DNA from: Bufo bufo
Lineage: Eukaryota; Chordata; Amphibia; Anura; Bufonidae
Assembly (NCBI RefSeq): GCF_905171765.1
Contig: NC_053392.1
Location: 39,259,114 to 39,323,113, forward strand
Length of the DNA: 64,000 nt
Reading direction: 5' to 3'
Below, piece by piece: positions 11,688-22,933 of the stretch (positions are counted from its first letter, which is position 1; every line of letters starts with the position of its first letter). The notes beneath the pieces are model-generated. The model saw nothing but the letters and a program-made list of their open reading frames with translations. It searched no databases and was not told the DNA's origin. A program made the translations under genes and the position numbers.

Positions 11688-12485
11688 GTCATTATCCTGT
11701 ACCCCCAGTGTCAGTGTCATTATCCTGTACCCCCAGTGTCAGTGTCATTATCCTGTACCCCAAGTGTCAGTGTCATTATCCTGTACCCCAAGTGTCAGTG
11801 TCATTATCCTGTACCCCAAGTGTCAGTGTGTTATTATCCTGTACCCCAGGTGTCAGTGTCATTATCCTATACCCCAAGTGTCAGTGTGTCATTATCCTGT
11901 ACCCCAGGTGTCAGTGTCATTATCCTGTACCCCAAGTGTCAGTGTCATTATCCTGTACCCCAAGTGTCAGTGTCATTATCCTGTACCCCAAGTGTCAGTG
12001 TTATTATCCTGTACCCTAAGTGTAATTGTCCTGTACCCCAAGTGTCAGTGTCATTATCCTGCCCCCCCAAGTGTCAGTGTTATTATCCTGTACCCCAAGT
12101 GTCAGTGTCATTATCCTGTACCCCAAGTGTCAGTGTAATTATCCTGTAGCCCAAGTGTCAGTAAGTCATTGTCCTGTACCCCAAGTGTCAGTGTCATTAT
12201 CCTGTACCCCAAGTGTCAGTGTCATTATCCTGTACCCCAAGTGTCATTATCCTGTACCCCAAGTGTCAGTGTCATTATCCTGTACCCCAAGTGTCATTAT
12301 CCTGTACCCCAAGTGTCAGTGTCATTATCCTGTACCCCAAGTGTCAGTGTCATTATCCTGCCCCCCCAAGTGTCAGTGTTATTATCCTGTACCCCAAGTG
12401 TCAGTGTCTTATCCTGTACCCCAAGTGTCAGTGTAATTATCCTGTAGCCCAAGTGTCAGTAAGTCATTGTCCTGTACTCCAAGTA
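11688..12485. repeat. 28-bp minisatellite, right part
   Basis: Same unit and orientation as 8526-9639, about 28 copies, more variable in length: units of 18, 26, 29 and 30 bp occur. An internal segment is itself duplicated (12026-12165 resembles 12340-12475, both with CCCCCCCAAGTGTCAGTGTT). This shows the array was contiguous before the LTR landed. Confidence 0.95.
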
Positions 12486-13570
12486 TCAGGGTCTCCTGGT
12501 TTTGGAGCCACTTCTCAGCAATCATGGAATTGATTACTAAAGTGTGAAAACTAGATGACATGTAATATTCAGGACAGAACATTTAGTACCTGGAAACATG
12601 GCATGATCCAAATAAAAGTCTGAGCCTCACAGATACCCCTGAAGGGAAAACGTTATTGTCACCACTGAATGGATGTGAAGGTCACTGGTAAACACCAGTC
12701 ATTAAATATTACCACACTTACATCACAGTCATAAAACTTCAGCACTTCTTCATTTTGGCTGAAATTTCTTTGATGGCTTCCAGTCATAGTGATCTAACCT
12801 TCCTGGCCATTAGATCATTTTAGTTTGGCAAATGATTTCCAGGTCCTTCTACTTGATTTCTGTAAACATTCAGTTATTTTAAGAAATGCATCTAATAAAA
12901 AATTCCTGCAATGGAGACAATCGTTGGGTACGGAAAACAATAGCAAAACTAGTATTAACTGAAAACGTGTCAAGAAGACGGAGCGTGGTGGTGACTAAAG
13001 TGAATATCCCACCACGACACCGAGGGCCAGTCATTAAAGCTGCTGCAGGGTTGGAGAGTTGGGGAAAGTAGGACACATTCTAGTATAAATTGTGACTATT
13101 TGGTTCCTCGGGATAAGGAAAATGAAATATACAGCACAATTCTTCAAACCAAGCTCTGGATGTGCAGGGAAACTAGTCTTTGTAAATATATGTATCATTG
13201 GTCTCATGATATAGGGCAGTGGGACCTTTTGGGTCTCCTGCAGCTCCAGGACAATGTCTATGCCCCTGGTTGCCACTGGACATGTGTATTTAGTATTCTT
13301 CTAGCTAGAGCTTTCTAAAACCCCTGCCTTGGGTGGTAAGAGAATACACTTTATAGCTGGTGCCAGGTGTCTCTATATCCTGCACAATACCCATGGATGT
13401 GGAAATTTTCCAGATAACTATGGAAAAATGCTCCATCAAACTCAACAGTTAAATGTTAGGATTGTAATTTTTGGTGCCCCCATTAAATATCCCAGAATGC
13501 CACCTTCATATCTTATTCATTGACTGTAAGCATTAGATATTATAAATAGTCCTTTAAGTGGGAAGGGAAT
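12486..13570. other. Intronic sequence without recognised genes
   Basis: No exon, repeat or RNA gene recognised. Open frames in this stretch are all under 81 codons and have no familiar motif. Confidence 0.4.
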
Positions 13571-13575
13571 ACTGG

Positions 13576-14220
13576 TGTTACAGAAGTGGGTGTGGAATTT
13601 TTGTGTCAACCAGCAGATTTGACTTAGAGGTAATCCTACAAGTGTTATCCTGGCAGTTCCCTGGTTTTCACTCTTTATCCCTTGTACAGGGATCTGGACT
13701 TTGATGCGGGAGAATCACCTGGCCTCAGCCTTCTGGAGTAGTCTATGTGTGATTGACTGCTGACCTAGGGGGTTCAGAAACACTGGTCTGAGGTTAGGGC
13801 AGGCAGCGTAGGTTCAATATGAAAGTCAGGCACAGGTCAGGCAGCGGAGGATCAGGCAGAGAGGCAGTACAAGGGCAAACAACAAAATACACCACAACTT
13901 TACAAGTATTTAGCAAGCTAAGGAACCTATTGCTCAGGCACCATTCCACAGGTGAAGGTGCCTTAAATACTCCAAGGTTGCCAGCCATTGGCTGGTGAAG
14001 ATGAAGGTGCATGCACACTGGCCCTCTACGAGCCACAGGGAGCATGCACATGTGTCCTATAGGCAGAGAAGGAGAGGTCTTACCGGCAAGCAGGCCTCAG
14101 CCTGTGTGGGAGGACAGAGTGGACCCGGTGGCTGGACATGCCAAGAAGAATACAATGGGAGGTGGGCCTGGGTCGCCAGGCAGGGTAAGCGGAGCAGCTT
14201 CGGCACGCACCGCTGTAACA
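13576..14220. mobile_element. Solo LTR, Gypsy-like
   Basis: Begins TGTTACAG and ends CTGTAACA, flanked by an exact 5-bp duplication ACTGG (13571-13575 and 14221-14225). It shares short tracts with the Gypsy LTR at 18263-18971 (GGGCAGGCAGCG, a CCTTAAATACT region, CCAGCCATTGGCTGGT), so it is a distant relative. No internal genes are present. Confidence 0.8.
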
Positions 14221-14225
14221 ACTGG

Positions 14226-15076
14226 CATGCATTAAAGAGACCCACATGGTGTATGGAGACTTAATTTCTGGCAGTGCTCTATAGGAAACAAATATGTAAA
14301 TTAGCTCATGCCAGCCAAACTAGGAGGAGTAGTCCATCTGTAGACAGCTATTTTGAGGTTCTTGCAGTCAACGAGTACCCTGTTCTGTATTAACGAGTGG
14401 CAAAAACCCCGAAACAGATGTCTATTGATTGGCCACTCCTGAATTTGGAGGAGTTTATGGTTTGGCTGACATGAGCTACTTTGCATGAATATACTGAAAT
14501 ATCTCAGCCTCAAACCCAAAATATATTTGGACAAAGTTAATTGTATTTAAGTCTCAGCTGTTTGGGTAGGCACTTCTCCTTGGCACTGTAAGATCTTGGC
14601 AGACCTTTAGGAGTATGGTTACATATGGTACATGCACCACAGGCCCATTAGCATTAATCTTTGTCAAGCTGCCTCAGGCATCGGTCCTTATGTCACGGAA
14701 AGGCAGAGCTTATTGTGCGTGTGTTCTCTCATTTACAGAATACGATCCCGGAGAGAATGCCAGAAGGTTGGAGCCAGGAACGCAAATGTCTATTTGATCT
14801 GAGGAACATTGCCATTAATTGCATTTGATTTTACCATTGTCCAGGAACATTCTCAGATCCTCCAGCCTCTAATCCCATCATGTCATCATCAGAATATTTC
14901 AAGATATTTTACTAGATTAGAAAATTTACTGTGACAAGTTACTTTCACAAGAGTTTAAAAAGAAAAATACTTCACATGAGACTAATTTAAGAAGCAGAAG
15001 AGTCAACATTATCAAAAAGATCAAAGAAAGCCAATGCCTGTTTCTGTCTTCTTAGATCTCATCAGCAATATATGAA
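14226..15076. other. Intronic sequence without recognised genes
   Basis: No coding exon or repeat family recognised. Confidence 0.4.
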
Positions 15077-15470
15077 ACTATAGTTGATGGAAATTCCTCA
15101 GCAAAAAAATTGGTGTGGGCTCCCACTCTACCTTTAGGACTTGGAACTCTCTCCCTACGACCAAATATAGGAACGGTGGCATATACGCTTGTGCATGGCT
15201 TCTACATGGAATTATTAGATCGATTTGTAATGCTGTTTATCGATAAAATGAGCTTTCACAACTATTTCTATAGACAAGTAGTGAGGTAGGTCCACGTTAC
15301 CTACTCTCATGCCAAACTCACATAAGATATATGACGAGGAAAATAATTACAATGTACTTTTAAGTCCACGTAGACCCATACTGTCAGGAAGCCCGATATC
15401 TCCTTGATCTCTTTTCTGACCGGGCAGACCAAGACTACTTTCACCAGGAAGGACATGTGGTCAAAAAAGT
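15077..15470. repeat. Duplicated SCARA5 intron/exon block, decayed copy
   Basis: Resembles 16724-17095 throughout: shared tracts include TTTATCGATAA, GTGAGGTAGGTCCACGT, ATGCCAAACTC and the collagen exon itself. The two copies are in direct orientation about 1.6 kb apart, now separated by a MITE and a Tc1 element. Divergence looks moderate, roughly 15-25 percent by eye outside the exon. Confidence 0.85.
15358..15453 (-). pseudogene. Decayed copy of SCARA5 collagen exon
   Basis: This is the counterpart of the exon at 16978-17076, 96 bp instead of 99. The reading frame is still open, but the copy looks dead. The acceptor AG has become AT, and the last exon base before the donor GT is A instead of G. 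A net 3-bp loss disturbs the Gly-X-Y register, and at least two glycines have changed (one to Ser, one to Asp). It lies downstream of the real exon in the direction of transcription, so it may once have been a tandem exon duplication that lengthened the collagen stalk. I infer that it is skipped. Confidence 0.75.
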
Positions 15471-15490
15471 GAATGCTTGTTTTTGTCTTA

Positions 15491-15644
15491 CAGTTGAAAC
15501 CAGAAGTTTACATAAACTATATAAAAAGACACATATGCATGTTTTTCTCAATATCTGACATGACATCAGAATAAACCTTTCCTGTTTTTGATCAATTAGG
15601 AATACCATAATTATATAATGTATATAAACTTCTGGTTTCAACTG
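15491..15644. mobile_element. Tc1-type MITE, 154 bp
   Basis: Inverted ends CAGTTGAAACCAGAAGTTTA and their complement at 15622-15644, flanked by TA on both sides (15489-15490 and 15645-15646). There is no coding capacity. The end sequence is characteristic of Tc1/mariner-derived MITEs of fish and amphibians. Confidence 0.85.
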
Positions 15645-15671
15645 TATTAGATCATATCGGAAATACATATA

Positions 15672-16721
15672 CACTCACCTAAAGAATTATTAGGAACACC
15701 TGTTCTATTTCTCATTAATGCAATTCTCTAGTCAACCAATCACATGGCAGTTGCTTCAATGCATTTAGGGGGGTGGTCCTGGTCAAGACAATCTCCTGAA
15801 CGCCAAACTGAATGTCAGAATGGGAAAGAAAGGTGATTTAAGCAATTTTGAGCGTGGCATGGTTGTTGGTGCCAGACGGGCCGGTCTGAGTATTTCACAA
15901 TCTGCTCAGTTACTGGGATTTTCACGCACAACCATTTCTAGGGTTTACAAAGAATTGTGTGAAAAGGGAAAAACATCCAGTATGCGGCAGTCCTGTGGGC
16001 AAAAATGCCTTGTGGATGCTAGAGGTCAGAGGAGAATGGGCCGACTGATTCAAGCTGATAGAAGAGCAACGTTGACTGAAATAACCACTCGTTACAACCG
16101 AGGTATGCAGCAAAGCATTTGTGAAGCCACAACACGCACAACCTTGAGGCGGATGGGCTACAACAGCAGAAGACCCCACCGGGTACCACTCATCTCCACT
16201 ACAAATAGGAAAAAGAGGCTACAATTTGCACGAGCTCACCAAAATTGGACTGTTGAAGACTGGAAAAATGTTGCCTGGTCTGATGAGTCTCGATTTCTGT
16301 TGAGACATTCAAATGGTAGAGTCCGAATTTGGCGTAAACAGAATGAGAACATGTATCCGTCCTCTGATGGCTACTTCCAGCAGGATAATGCACCATGTCA
16401 CAAAGCTCGAATCATTTCAAATTGGTTTCTTGAACATGACAATGAGTTCACTGTACTAAAATGGCCCCCACAGTCACCAGATCTCAACCCAATAGAGCAT
16501 CTTTGGGATGTGGTGGAACGGGAGCTTCGTGCCCTGGATGTGCATCCCTCAAATCTCCATCAACTGCAAGATTCTATCCTATCAATATGGGCCAACATTT
16601 CTAAAGAATGCTATCAGCACCTTGTTGAATCAATGCCACGTAGAATTAAGGCAGTTCTGAAGGCAAAAGGGGGTCCAACACCGTATTAGTATGGTGTTCC
16701 TAATAATTCTTTAGGTGAGTG
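15672..16721 (+). mobile_element. Tc1/mariner element, internally deleted
   Basis: Inverted ends CACTCACCTAAAGAATTATT and the matching complement at 16692-16721, flanked by the TA target duplication (15670-15671, 16722-16723). At 1050 bp it is shorter than a complete Tc1 element because of a deletion inside the transposase. Ends and frame are clean, so the insertion looks comparatively recent. It lies between the two copies of the duplicated SCARA5 block. Confidence 0.9.
15820..16689 (+). CDS. Tc1-like transposase with in-frame deletion
   Basis: An open frame of 289 codons. The N-terminal half has the paired-like helix-turn-helix region (residues about 8-115; SISQSAQLLGFSRTTISRVY is a DNA-binding helix pair). 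The DDE catalytic domain retains the first Asp in WSDES, the second in FQQDNAPCHK and the Glu in [12 protein letters not shown]. Family members are usually near 340 residues. Here the protein jumps from the strand after RIWRKQNENM directly to YPSSDGYFQQDN, so the stretch between the first two catalytic acids (normally with a GGGG-V-W motif) is missing while the frame is kept. The protein may still bind DNA but should not cut it. Start: the ATG of the conserved MGKKGDL. Confidence 0.88.
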   Translation: MGKKGDLSNFERGMVVGARRAGLSISQSAQLLGFSRTTISRVYKELCEKGKTSSMRQSCGQKCLVDARGQRRMGRLIQADRRATLTEITTRYNRGMQQSICEATTRTTLRRMGYNSRRPHRVPLISTTNRKKRLQFARAHQNWTVEDWKNVAWSDESRFLLRHSNGRVRIWRKQNENMYPSSDGYFQQDNAPCHKARIISNWFLEHDNEFTVLKWPPQSPDLNPIEHLWDVVERELRALDVHPSNLHQLQDSILSIWANISKECYQHLVESMPRRIKAVLKAKGGPTPY

Positions 16722-16723
16722 TA

Positions 16724-17095
16724 TAACTAGGGTTGATAGAGGTTGGATTGGGCTCACATTCTACCTTTGGGACTCAGAACCCCTTGATATGGCTTCTCCA
16801 CCGAATGAAGTATGGAATTAGAAGATTGGTTTGTAGCCTTGTAGGGCTATTTATCGATAATATGAGCTTTCGCAACCATTTATATAGATAGGCAGTGAGG
16901 TAGGTCCACGTCACCTACTTTCATGCCAAACTCCCATAAGATACAGTGTATATACATACAAAATAAATACAATGTACCTTTAAGTCCACGTAGACCCATA
17001 CTGCCAGGAAGCCCAATATCTCCTTGATCTCCTTTCTGACCGGGTAGACCAGGAAGACCTCTTTCACCAGGAAGGCCTGTAAAAAAGAAAAAGAA
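16724..17095. repeat. Duplicated SCARA5 block, functional copy
   Basis: Direct-orientation partner of 15077-15470, carrying the intact collagen exon with good splice sites. Confidence 0.8.
16978..17076 (-). CDS. SCARA5: SCARA5 collagen-like exon (downstream of the two seen)
   Basis: A 99-bp exon with acceptor TTTTTTACAG on its 5' side and donor AAAG/GTACATT. Both ends are phase 1, so it reads 33 codons completing [20 protein letters not shown] then [14 protein letters not shown]. The unbroken Gly-X-Y triplets match the collagenous region of SCARA5, in the part just before the SRCR domain. This region trimerises with its partners as a triple helix in the extracellular stalk of the receptor. 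The exon has a decayed duplicate at 15358-15453. No further SCARA5 exon was found to the left; the remaining collagen and SRCR exons are presumably beyond the window or were missed because they are short. Other collagen-bearing class A receptors are possible from this exon alone, but the exon at 50081 decides the identity. Confidence 0.88.
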
Positions 17096-17947
17096 GTCTG
17101 ATTTGATGCAAAATAAACTATCCAATAACCACTTATGTAAAGCAGAAATGTGCTCCTAACAGCTGTCACTGCCCTAAGTGGAGGACACCCCAATGATGGT
17201 GTGCTTCACAATAACAAGAACCTGAGGACTGCCTACCGTACCGGGGACTGTGCCAATATTATAGGATGTGAGAGGTGGACTTCAATCTGACCTCCAATGA
17301 CTAATTTCCCTTTTTGAAATCAGTGCTTGGGTGATAGGCTCCAGTCCTGGTACTAATGTCTGGCCCCAGCAATGCTGCCATGTGTGAGATTTCATTGTTA
17401 CTGACCAGCCAGATGTCATTCAGGGGTTTTGAAATGAATTGATAGCACAAAGTTGCAGAAGGCCACATACTGTTATTAGGGACCCCACTGAGTGTATTGT
17501 ATGTGATCTATAATATTACATGCCTTACAACTTGTGCCAGTGCGTAAAGACAATGTTGTAGAAGCTCGGAAGAGGACATTCACATTTCCAGAAGTTCAAC
17601 TGAACAAGTACAGTGAGTGATTTCTTCATGCCGGCGATGAGGGCAGCTGCCGACGTATTTACAACGTGTTAAACAAACAGGCTCCGAAACACAACAAATG
17701 TTTAAAGAGTTCATGGGATTTGTGTATTGGCAGAAGAGCGCGCTCTGGAATCAATCTGGTGCATCAGTGATTATAGAAGCATAATGGGATTGTGAGGTGG
17801 CCTCGGCTCCAGTGCCAGACAACAGGTGTCTACATTCATCATCCAGAAGCTGGAGCAGAGGACAGAAAGAATGGGGATTCACAACTGAACTTCACCCCTA
17901 AGAAATTATGAATTTTCAAGACCCAATTTAATAAATGAATCATGAGA
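17096..17947. other. SCARA5 intron, no feature recognised
   Basis: Sequence between the collagen exon and the 35-bp array. Nothing repetitive or coding recognised. Confidence 0.4.
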
Positions 17948-18262
17948 CGGTACTACAGTAGTTATATTTTTGTACATAGGAGCAGTATTATAGTAGTTAT
18001 ATTCTTGTACATAGGAGCAGTATTATAGTAGTTATATTCTTGTACATAGGAGCAGTATTATAGTAGTTATATTCTTCTACGTACATAGGTGCAGTATTAT
18101 AGTACTGTAGTTATATTCTTTTACGTACATAGGAGGCAGTAATATAGTAGTTATATTCTTGTACATAGAAGGCAGTATTATAGTAGTTATATTCTTCTAC
18201 GTACATAGGTGCAGTATTATAGTAGTTATATTCTTGTATATAGGAGACAGTATTAAAGTAGT
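17948..18262. repeat. 35-bp minisatellite, left part
   Basis: About 8-9 copies of TATAGTAGTTATATTCTTGT followed by ACATAGGAGCAGTAT, period 35-36 bp, with some units extended by CTACGTACATAGG. The same unit resumes at about 25048, on the other side of the Gypsy/piggyBac/palindrome insertions. Confidence 0.95.
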
Positions 18263-18971
18263 TGCTATGCAAGCGGTGTGGACCAACTGCGCCTCTAACT
18301 GGCTATACTCTGGAGGGGCGTGACTAAGCAACTACCTGGTCTTCACTAGGGCCTCTGATGGTGAGGATAGGCTTGGGCCATTAGGGTAGTTGCCAGGTGC
18401 CATTCCAGAGCAGTCCTCGAGTCAGTGGCAGCTGACCAGGGGGTCAGAGATACCGGTGCAAGCACCAAGGGGATGTACGTAGTCAGGAAGTCTGGGGTCA
18501 GGGCAGGCAGCGATCAAGCAAGGTCCGTAAACGAAGTCCAAGATCAGAGTCAGGCGGCAAACAAGCAATCCGATAAATCCAAAAGCAGGGTCTGGTACAC
18601 AGCAAAGCAGAACTTCAAAAACACCTTCACTCACGTAACTAGGCAAGCTAGTGGCCATGAGTTGATCAGGCATCTTCCTGGGGCGGGAAGGGCCTTTAAA
18701 TACTTCCTGCAATCCAGCCATAGGCTGGTAAGACTGAGGGCGTGTACGTGCTGCCTCACAAGTGAGGAGAGACACACCCATGCAAGCCCTAACAAACACT
18801 ACAGGTCTCCAGCAGGAAGTAAACTCTGGCATGGATCACAGATGCAACAGTTAAGCTACCTGCTGCCCGCGCTTGTCAGCATGGCGCATAGCAGAAGGAC
18901 GGAGAGAGGGAGCCCTGCTCCCGTGCCCGCAGGTAGGGGCAGCAGCGCCAGCACGGATCGCTGGGCTAACA
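18263..18971 (-). repeat. 3' LTR of the Gypsy element
   Basis: On the plus strand it runs from TGCTATGCAAGCG to GGGCTAACA. It matches 22934-23325 over their shared part (for example GGAGGGGCGTGACTAAGCAA). Related but distinct LTRs are the solo copies at 13576-14220 and 26465-28052. Confidence 0.88.
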
Positions 18972-21900
18972 GTACTCCCTCCCTTACACTCCCTCTCCTC
19001 AGGCCTTTCAGAAGAAAAAGGGCATTGATGTTCTCTCTAGGTTCCCAAGATCTTTCCTCAGGACCCAACCTCTTCCGATCCACCCAAAGAAACAGGGTTT
19101 TACCTCTACTCCCCAGAATAGCTTTTACTTCATAGATGTTTTCATCACTGACCGCAACAGGAGCTGAGACAGGTTTTTTTATTACAGGTTTCAGCAGTGA
19201 GACGTAGAAGGAATTTGGTACCCGAAGAGAGGCCGGCAGCTTAAGCTTGTAAGAAACATCATTAATTTGCTTGAGAATCTCAAATGGACCGATGAAGAGT
19301 GGACCCAATTTGTAAGAAGGTATTTTGAGCCTGATGTATTTGGAGGCAAGCCATACTTTATCACCAGGATGGAACTTAGGAGAATCTCTACATCTTTTAT
19401 CAGCAGCCTCCTTCATGCACACAGAAGCCTCTTTCAGAGCTCCCCTGGTCTCCTCCCAGATTTTAGAGAACTCTCTTGAAGTTGCATCTGCAGCAGGGAT
19501 ACCAGAAGTAGAAGACACCGGGAGTGGGATGTTAGGTTGTTGACCATAAACAACAAAAATTTTTGATTTCTTGGAAGATTCGCTGACATGATTGTTGTAC
19601 GAAAATTCAGCCCAGGGCAATAGTTCAACCCAGTTGTTGTGATGAATATTAGTAAAGTGGCGAAAAAAGTTGGTAAGAATTTGGTTTACACGCTCCACTT
19701 GACTGTTGACTGTGGATGATAGGCTGAAGAGAAGTTCAGGGATACATTCAGTAGCTTGGAGAGAGCTCTCCGGAATTTTGAAGTGAACTGTATACCTCTA
19801 TTGGACACAATACGGAGAGGGAAGCCATGGAGACTGAAAATGTGCTTGATAAATTTCTTGGCCAGTTGGGGAGCAGAAGGGCAGGCAGAGGAATGAAATG
19901 CGCCATTTTAGAGAAGCGGTCTACCACTACCCAGATCAGAGAACAACTAGAGGAAGTGTGTAGATCCGTAATAAAGTCAATGGTTATTTGTTGCCAGGGA
20001 ACCTCAGGAACAGGAAGAGGTAGCAGTAGGCCAGCTGGACATTGTTTGGAAGTCTTATTCCTTATTTGCGCACAGGAGGGACAAACAGTGACAAGTTCTT
20101 GGATGTCTTGTCGCATAGAAGGCCACCTGTACCGCTGGGCGATGAATTTGAAGGTCTTTCGCTGGCCGGCATAACCCGCCACTTTAGATGAATGGCCTCA
20201 TAGTAAGACCTGCTTTCTGAAAGACTCTGCAACAAAGTTCTTTCCAGAAGGAATCTCAGATAGCTTGACAGGGCAGGCAGAGATCTTAGGGGGGTCGATG
20301 ATATGTTGGGGTTCCTCCTCCTGGTCGGTAGAATCCAAGGATTTCGAGAGAGCATCTGCTTTGATGTTCTTATCTGCAGCACAAAAGTAAGGAACAAAAT
20401 CAAAACGGGTAAAAAACAGGGACCATCTAGCTTGTCGAGGATTAAGTCTCTGTGCAGACTGCAGATAGGTGAGATTCTTGTAGTCGGTATAGATCACCAC
20501 AGGATGAATGGCTCTCTCCAGAAGGTACCGCCATTCCTCCAATGCCATCTTGAAGGTCAACAACTCTCTGTCCCCAATTGAGTAGTTGCGCTCAGGAGCA
20601 GAGAATGCCCTGGAGATGAAGCCACAGGTTGTCATCTTACCTGAGGGAGATTTTTGTGAAAGCACTGCCCCAGCTCCAATAGACGGTGCATCTACCTCCA
20701 GAAAAAATTGCTTACTGGATGATGGAGTACTGGAGCCATAGAGAAGGCCTGCTTCAAGGCTTGAAAGGCTGATTCAGCCTTAGCAGTCCAATTTTTTGGA
20801 TTCACCCCTTTGCACGTCAAGGCTGAGATGGGAGCTGTCAAAGAAGAGAAGTGTGGCACAAACTGTCAGTAGTAGTTTGGGAACCCTAGGAAACGTTGAA
20901 TTGCCTTTAAACCAGAAGGGCGAGGCCACTTCAAAGTCACGGACAGCTTCTCAGGATCCATCTGCAGGCCAGTATCAGATATTATGTACCCTAGAAATGG
21001 AAGTGAGGATTGTTCAAAGATACATTTTTCAAATTTGGTGCACAGATTATTTTCTCTAAGCCTTTTTAGAACCAGGTGGACCTGTTTCTGGTGGGAGACC
21101 AAATCTGAGGAGAAGATTAGAATGATGTCAAGATAGACTACAACACAGGAATAGAGTAAGTCTCTGAAGATATCATTGACAAATTCTTGAAATACTGCCG
21201 GGGCATTGCTTAGCCTGAAAGGCATCACCAGATACTCATAGTGACCATCACGGGTGTTAAAGTCGGTCTTCCAGTTGACCCCTTGATGAATTTGGATTCA
21301 TTTGTAGGCTCTTCTGAGGTGGTCAAACAACTCTGGAATAAGGGGAAGAGGGTATTTGTTCTTGACTGTGATCTTATTTAAACCCCTATTATTGGTGCAT
21401 GGCTGAAGAGAACCATCTTTTTTCTTCACAAAGAAGAAGCCGACGCCAGCCGAAGAAGATGATTTCCGGATAAATCCTCTATCAAGATTTTCTTTAATAT
21501 ATTCAGACATGGCTTGTGTCTCTGCTGGCGACAGGGGATAAATACGACCACAAGGAGGTGAAGAACCAGGAACCTTCTTCGATATCGAAGACGTTGGCAT
21601 AGGCGTGATATGCTGCTGGCAGATCTTCAAGATTTGGTGGTACCCGGGGTAACCGAGCAAGCTGAACAGGATAAAGACATTTTCCAAGGCAGGACTATCT
21701 CCAACTAAGCACCTCTCCGGACTTACAATCAAGAACAGGTTCATGGATACGGATCCATGGTAGTCCCAAAAGAAGAGGATGAGACAGACTTGGAAGAATC
21801 AAAAACGAAATCTCTTCCGTATGGAGAGCTCCCACCTGTAGTTTCACAGGTTCAGAAGTAAATTGTACAGACTAAGATAGAGCCCTTCCATCGACAGATG

Positions 21901-22132
21901 ACACCATCAATGGTCTCTGCAGGCGTCGGACTGGAATACCATATCGATCCACTATGGCTTGCTGCAGGAAGTTTCCTGCCGACCTGGAATCCAGAAGAGC
22001 CATCTCTGTGAATCGATAATCTCCAAACGACAAAGTTGCCGGCAGAGTCAGGGGTAGAGAGGAATCATCTTCACCTAGGGCCGCCTCTCCAACAGACCCT
22101 AGGCTCAGGAGTTTCCCGGCTTCAGGGGACAA
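18972..22132 (-). pseudogene. Gypsy pol (protease, RT, RNase H, integrase, chromodomain)
   Basis: Fragments lie in several frames. The protease region (21872-22132) has ALLDSRSAGNF, where the usual catalytic DSG reads DSR. Reverse transcriptase lies at about 20866-21744; its catalytic YLDD-type motif reads YLDI. RNase H follows at 20198-20665 (YTDYKNL and ADALS motifs). Integrase spans about 19400-20182: a zinc-binding CPSCAQ motif, then FITDLH and VVVDRFSKMAHF with two acidic residues. The C-terminal part of the frame at 18856-19698 has a chromodomain-like stretch ending EERSWEPRENI, which marks a chromovirus. Frame changes occur between and inside these domains, so no functional polyprotein can be made. 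Confidence 0.88.
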
Positions 22133-22920
22133 GCATGGGGCACATGATCAGAACCACCACAAGAGAAACAAAGTCCTTTGGCACAGCGGTGATCACGTTC
22201 CTGTTCAGTCAGCCTGACTCGGTTGACCTGCATGGGCCCTGGAGCTGCAGACAACATAGAAGGCTGAGGGGTAGGAGCTCGCTGAAGGGAAGACACCAGG
22301 CAGAAACGTCTCCTCTCACGAGCCACCTCTCTGCCACGTTCCTGGAACTGCAAATCAATTCTAAAAGCCAGGGAGATGTAGAAGGAACATCCCGTCCGGC
22401 CAGCTCGTCCTCAATTTTCCCACAGAGACCCTCCCAAAAAGTAGCCACAAGTGCCTCATTATTCCAGCTTAGTTCAGAGGCCAGGGTACAGGACAGGACT
22501 GCATACTGGCCCATTGATTGGCCCCCTTGACGCAACCGCAGTATAGAGGATGCGGCTGAGGTGGTGCATCCTGGCTTGTCGAAACACCCTGTCTCGGTCT
22601 AAGGCAAATTGGTAAGGCAAGAGTTCAAAATTAAGGATGCATTGATTTATGAACCCCTGGCACTGCTTAGGGTAACCAATGAAGCGTGGAGGAGCTGAAA
22701 GGAGAGGTCCAGAATCTGGTACGTAGCAAGATGGCAGAGCAGAAGCCGGGTTAAATGCGGCAGAGTGACCCAATGATGCTGGTTTAGCAGACGTCAGGTC
22801 ATTTAGACGCATATTCACATTATGTAAATAGGACAGGATTTGATCCTGGTGCTAACGCTGTTCGGCCAACTCCTGGTGTAACTCGGTGAGACTGGGAGGG
22901 TTCAGATCAGCGGGGTCCAT
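22105..22920 (-). pseudogene. Gypsy gag
   Basis: The likely start is the minus-strand ATG at 22920 (MDPADLNPPSLTELHQELAE), followed by an early stop at about 22852-22854. Fragments continue in other frames at 22474-22818, 22209-22535 and 22105-22353. The last contains one CCHC zinc knuckle, CFSCGGSDHVPHAC, which in Gypsy Gag binds the genomic RNA. Stops and frameshifts show that it is not functional. Confidence 0.82.
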
Positions 22921-22933
22921 GGTCTGAGTAAAC

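Noticed and set aside
8526..12485. CRISPR array
   Set aside because: The 28-bp unit repeats head to tail without unique spacers, and the DNA is vertebrate.
1..15000. SRCR-domain exons of SCARA5
   Set aside because: Expected downstream of 16978 on the minus strand, but no frame with the WGTVCDDGW-type SRCR signature was found, so none is called.
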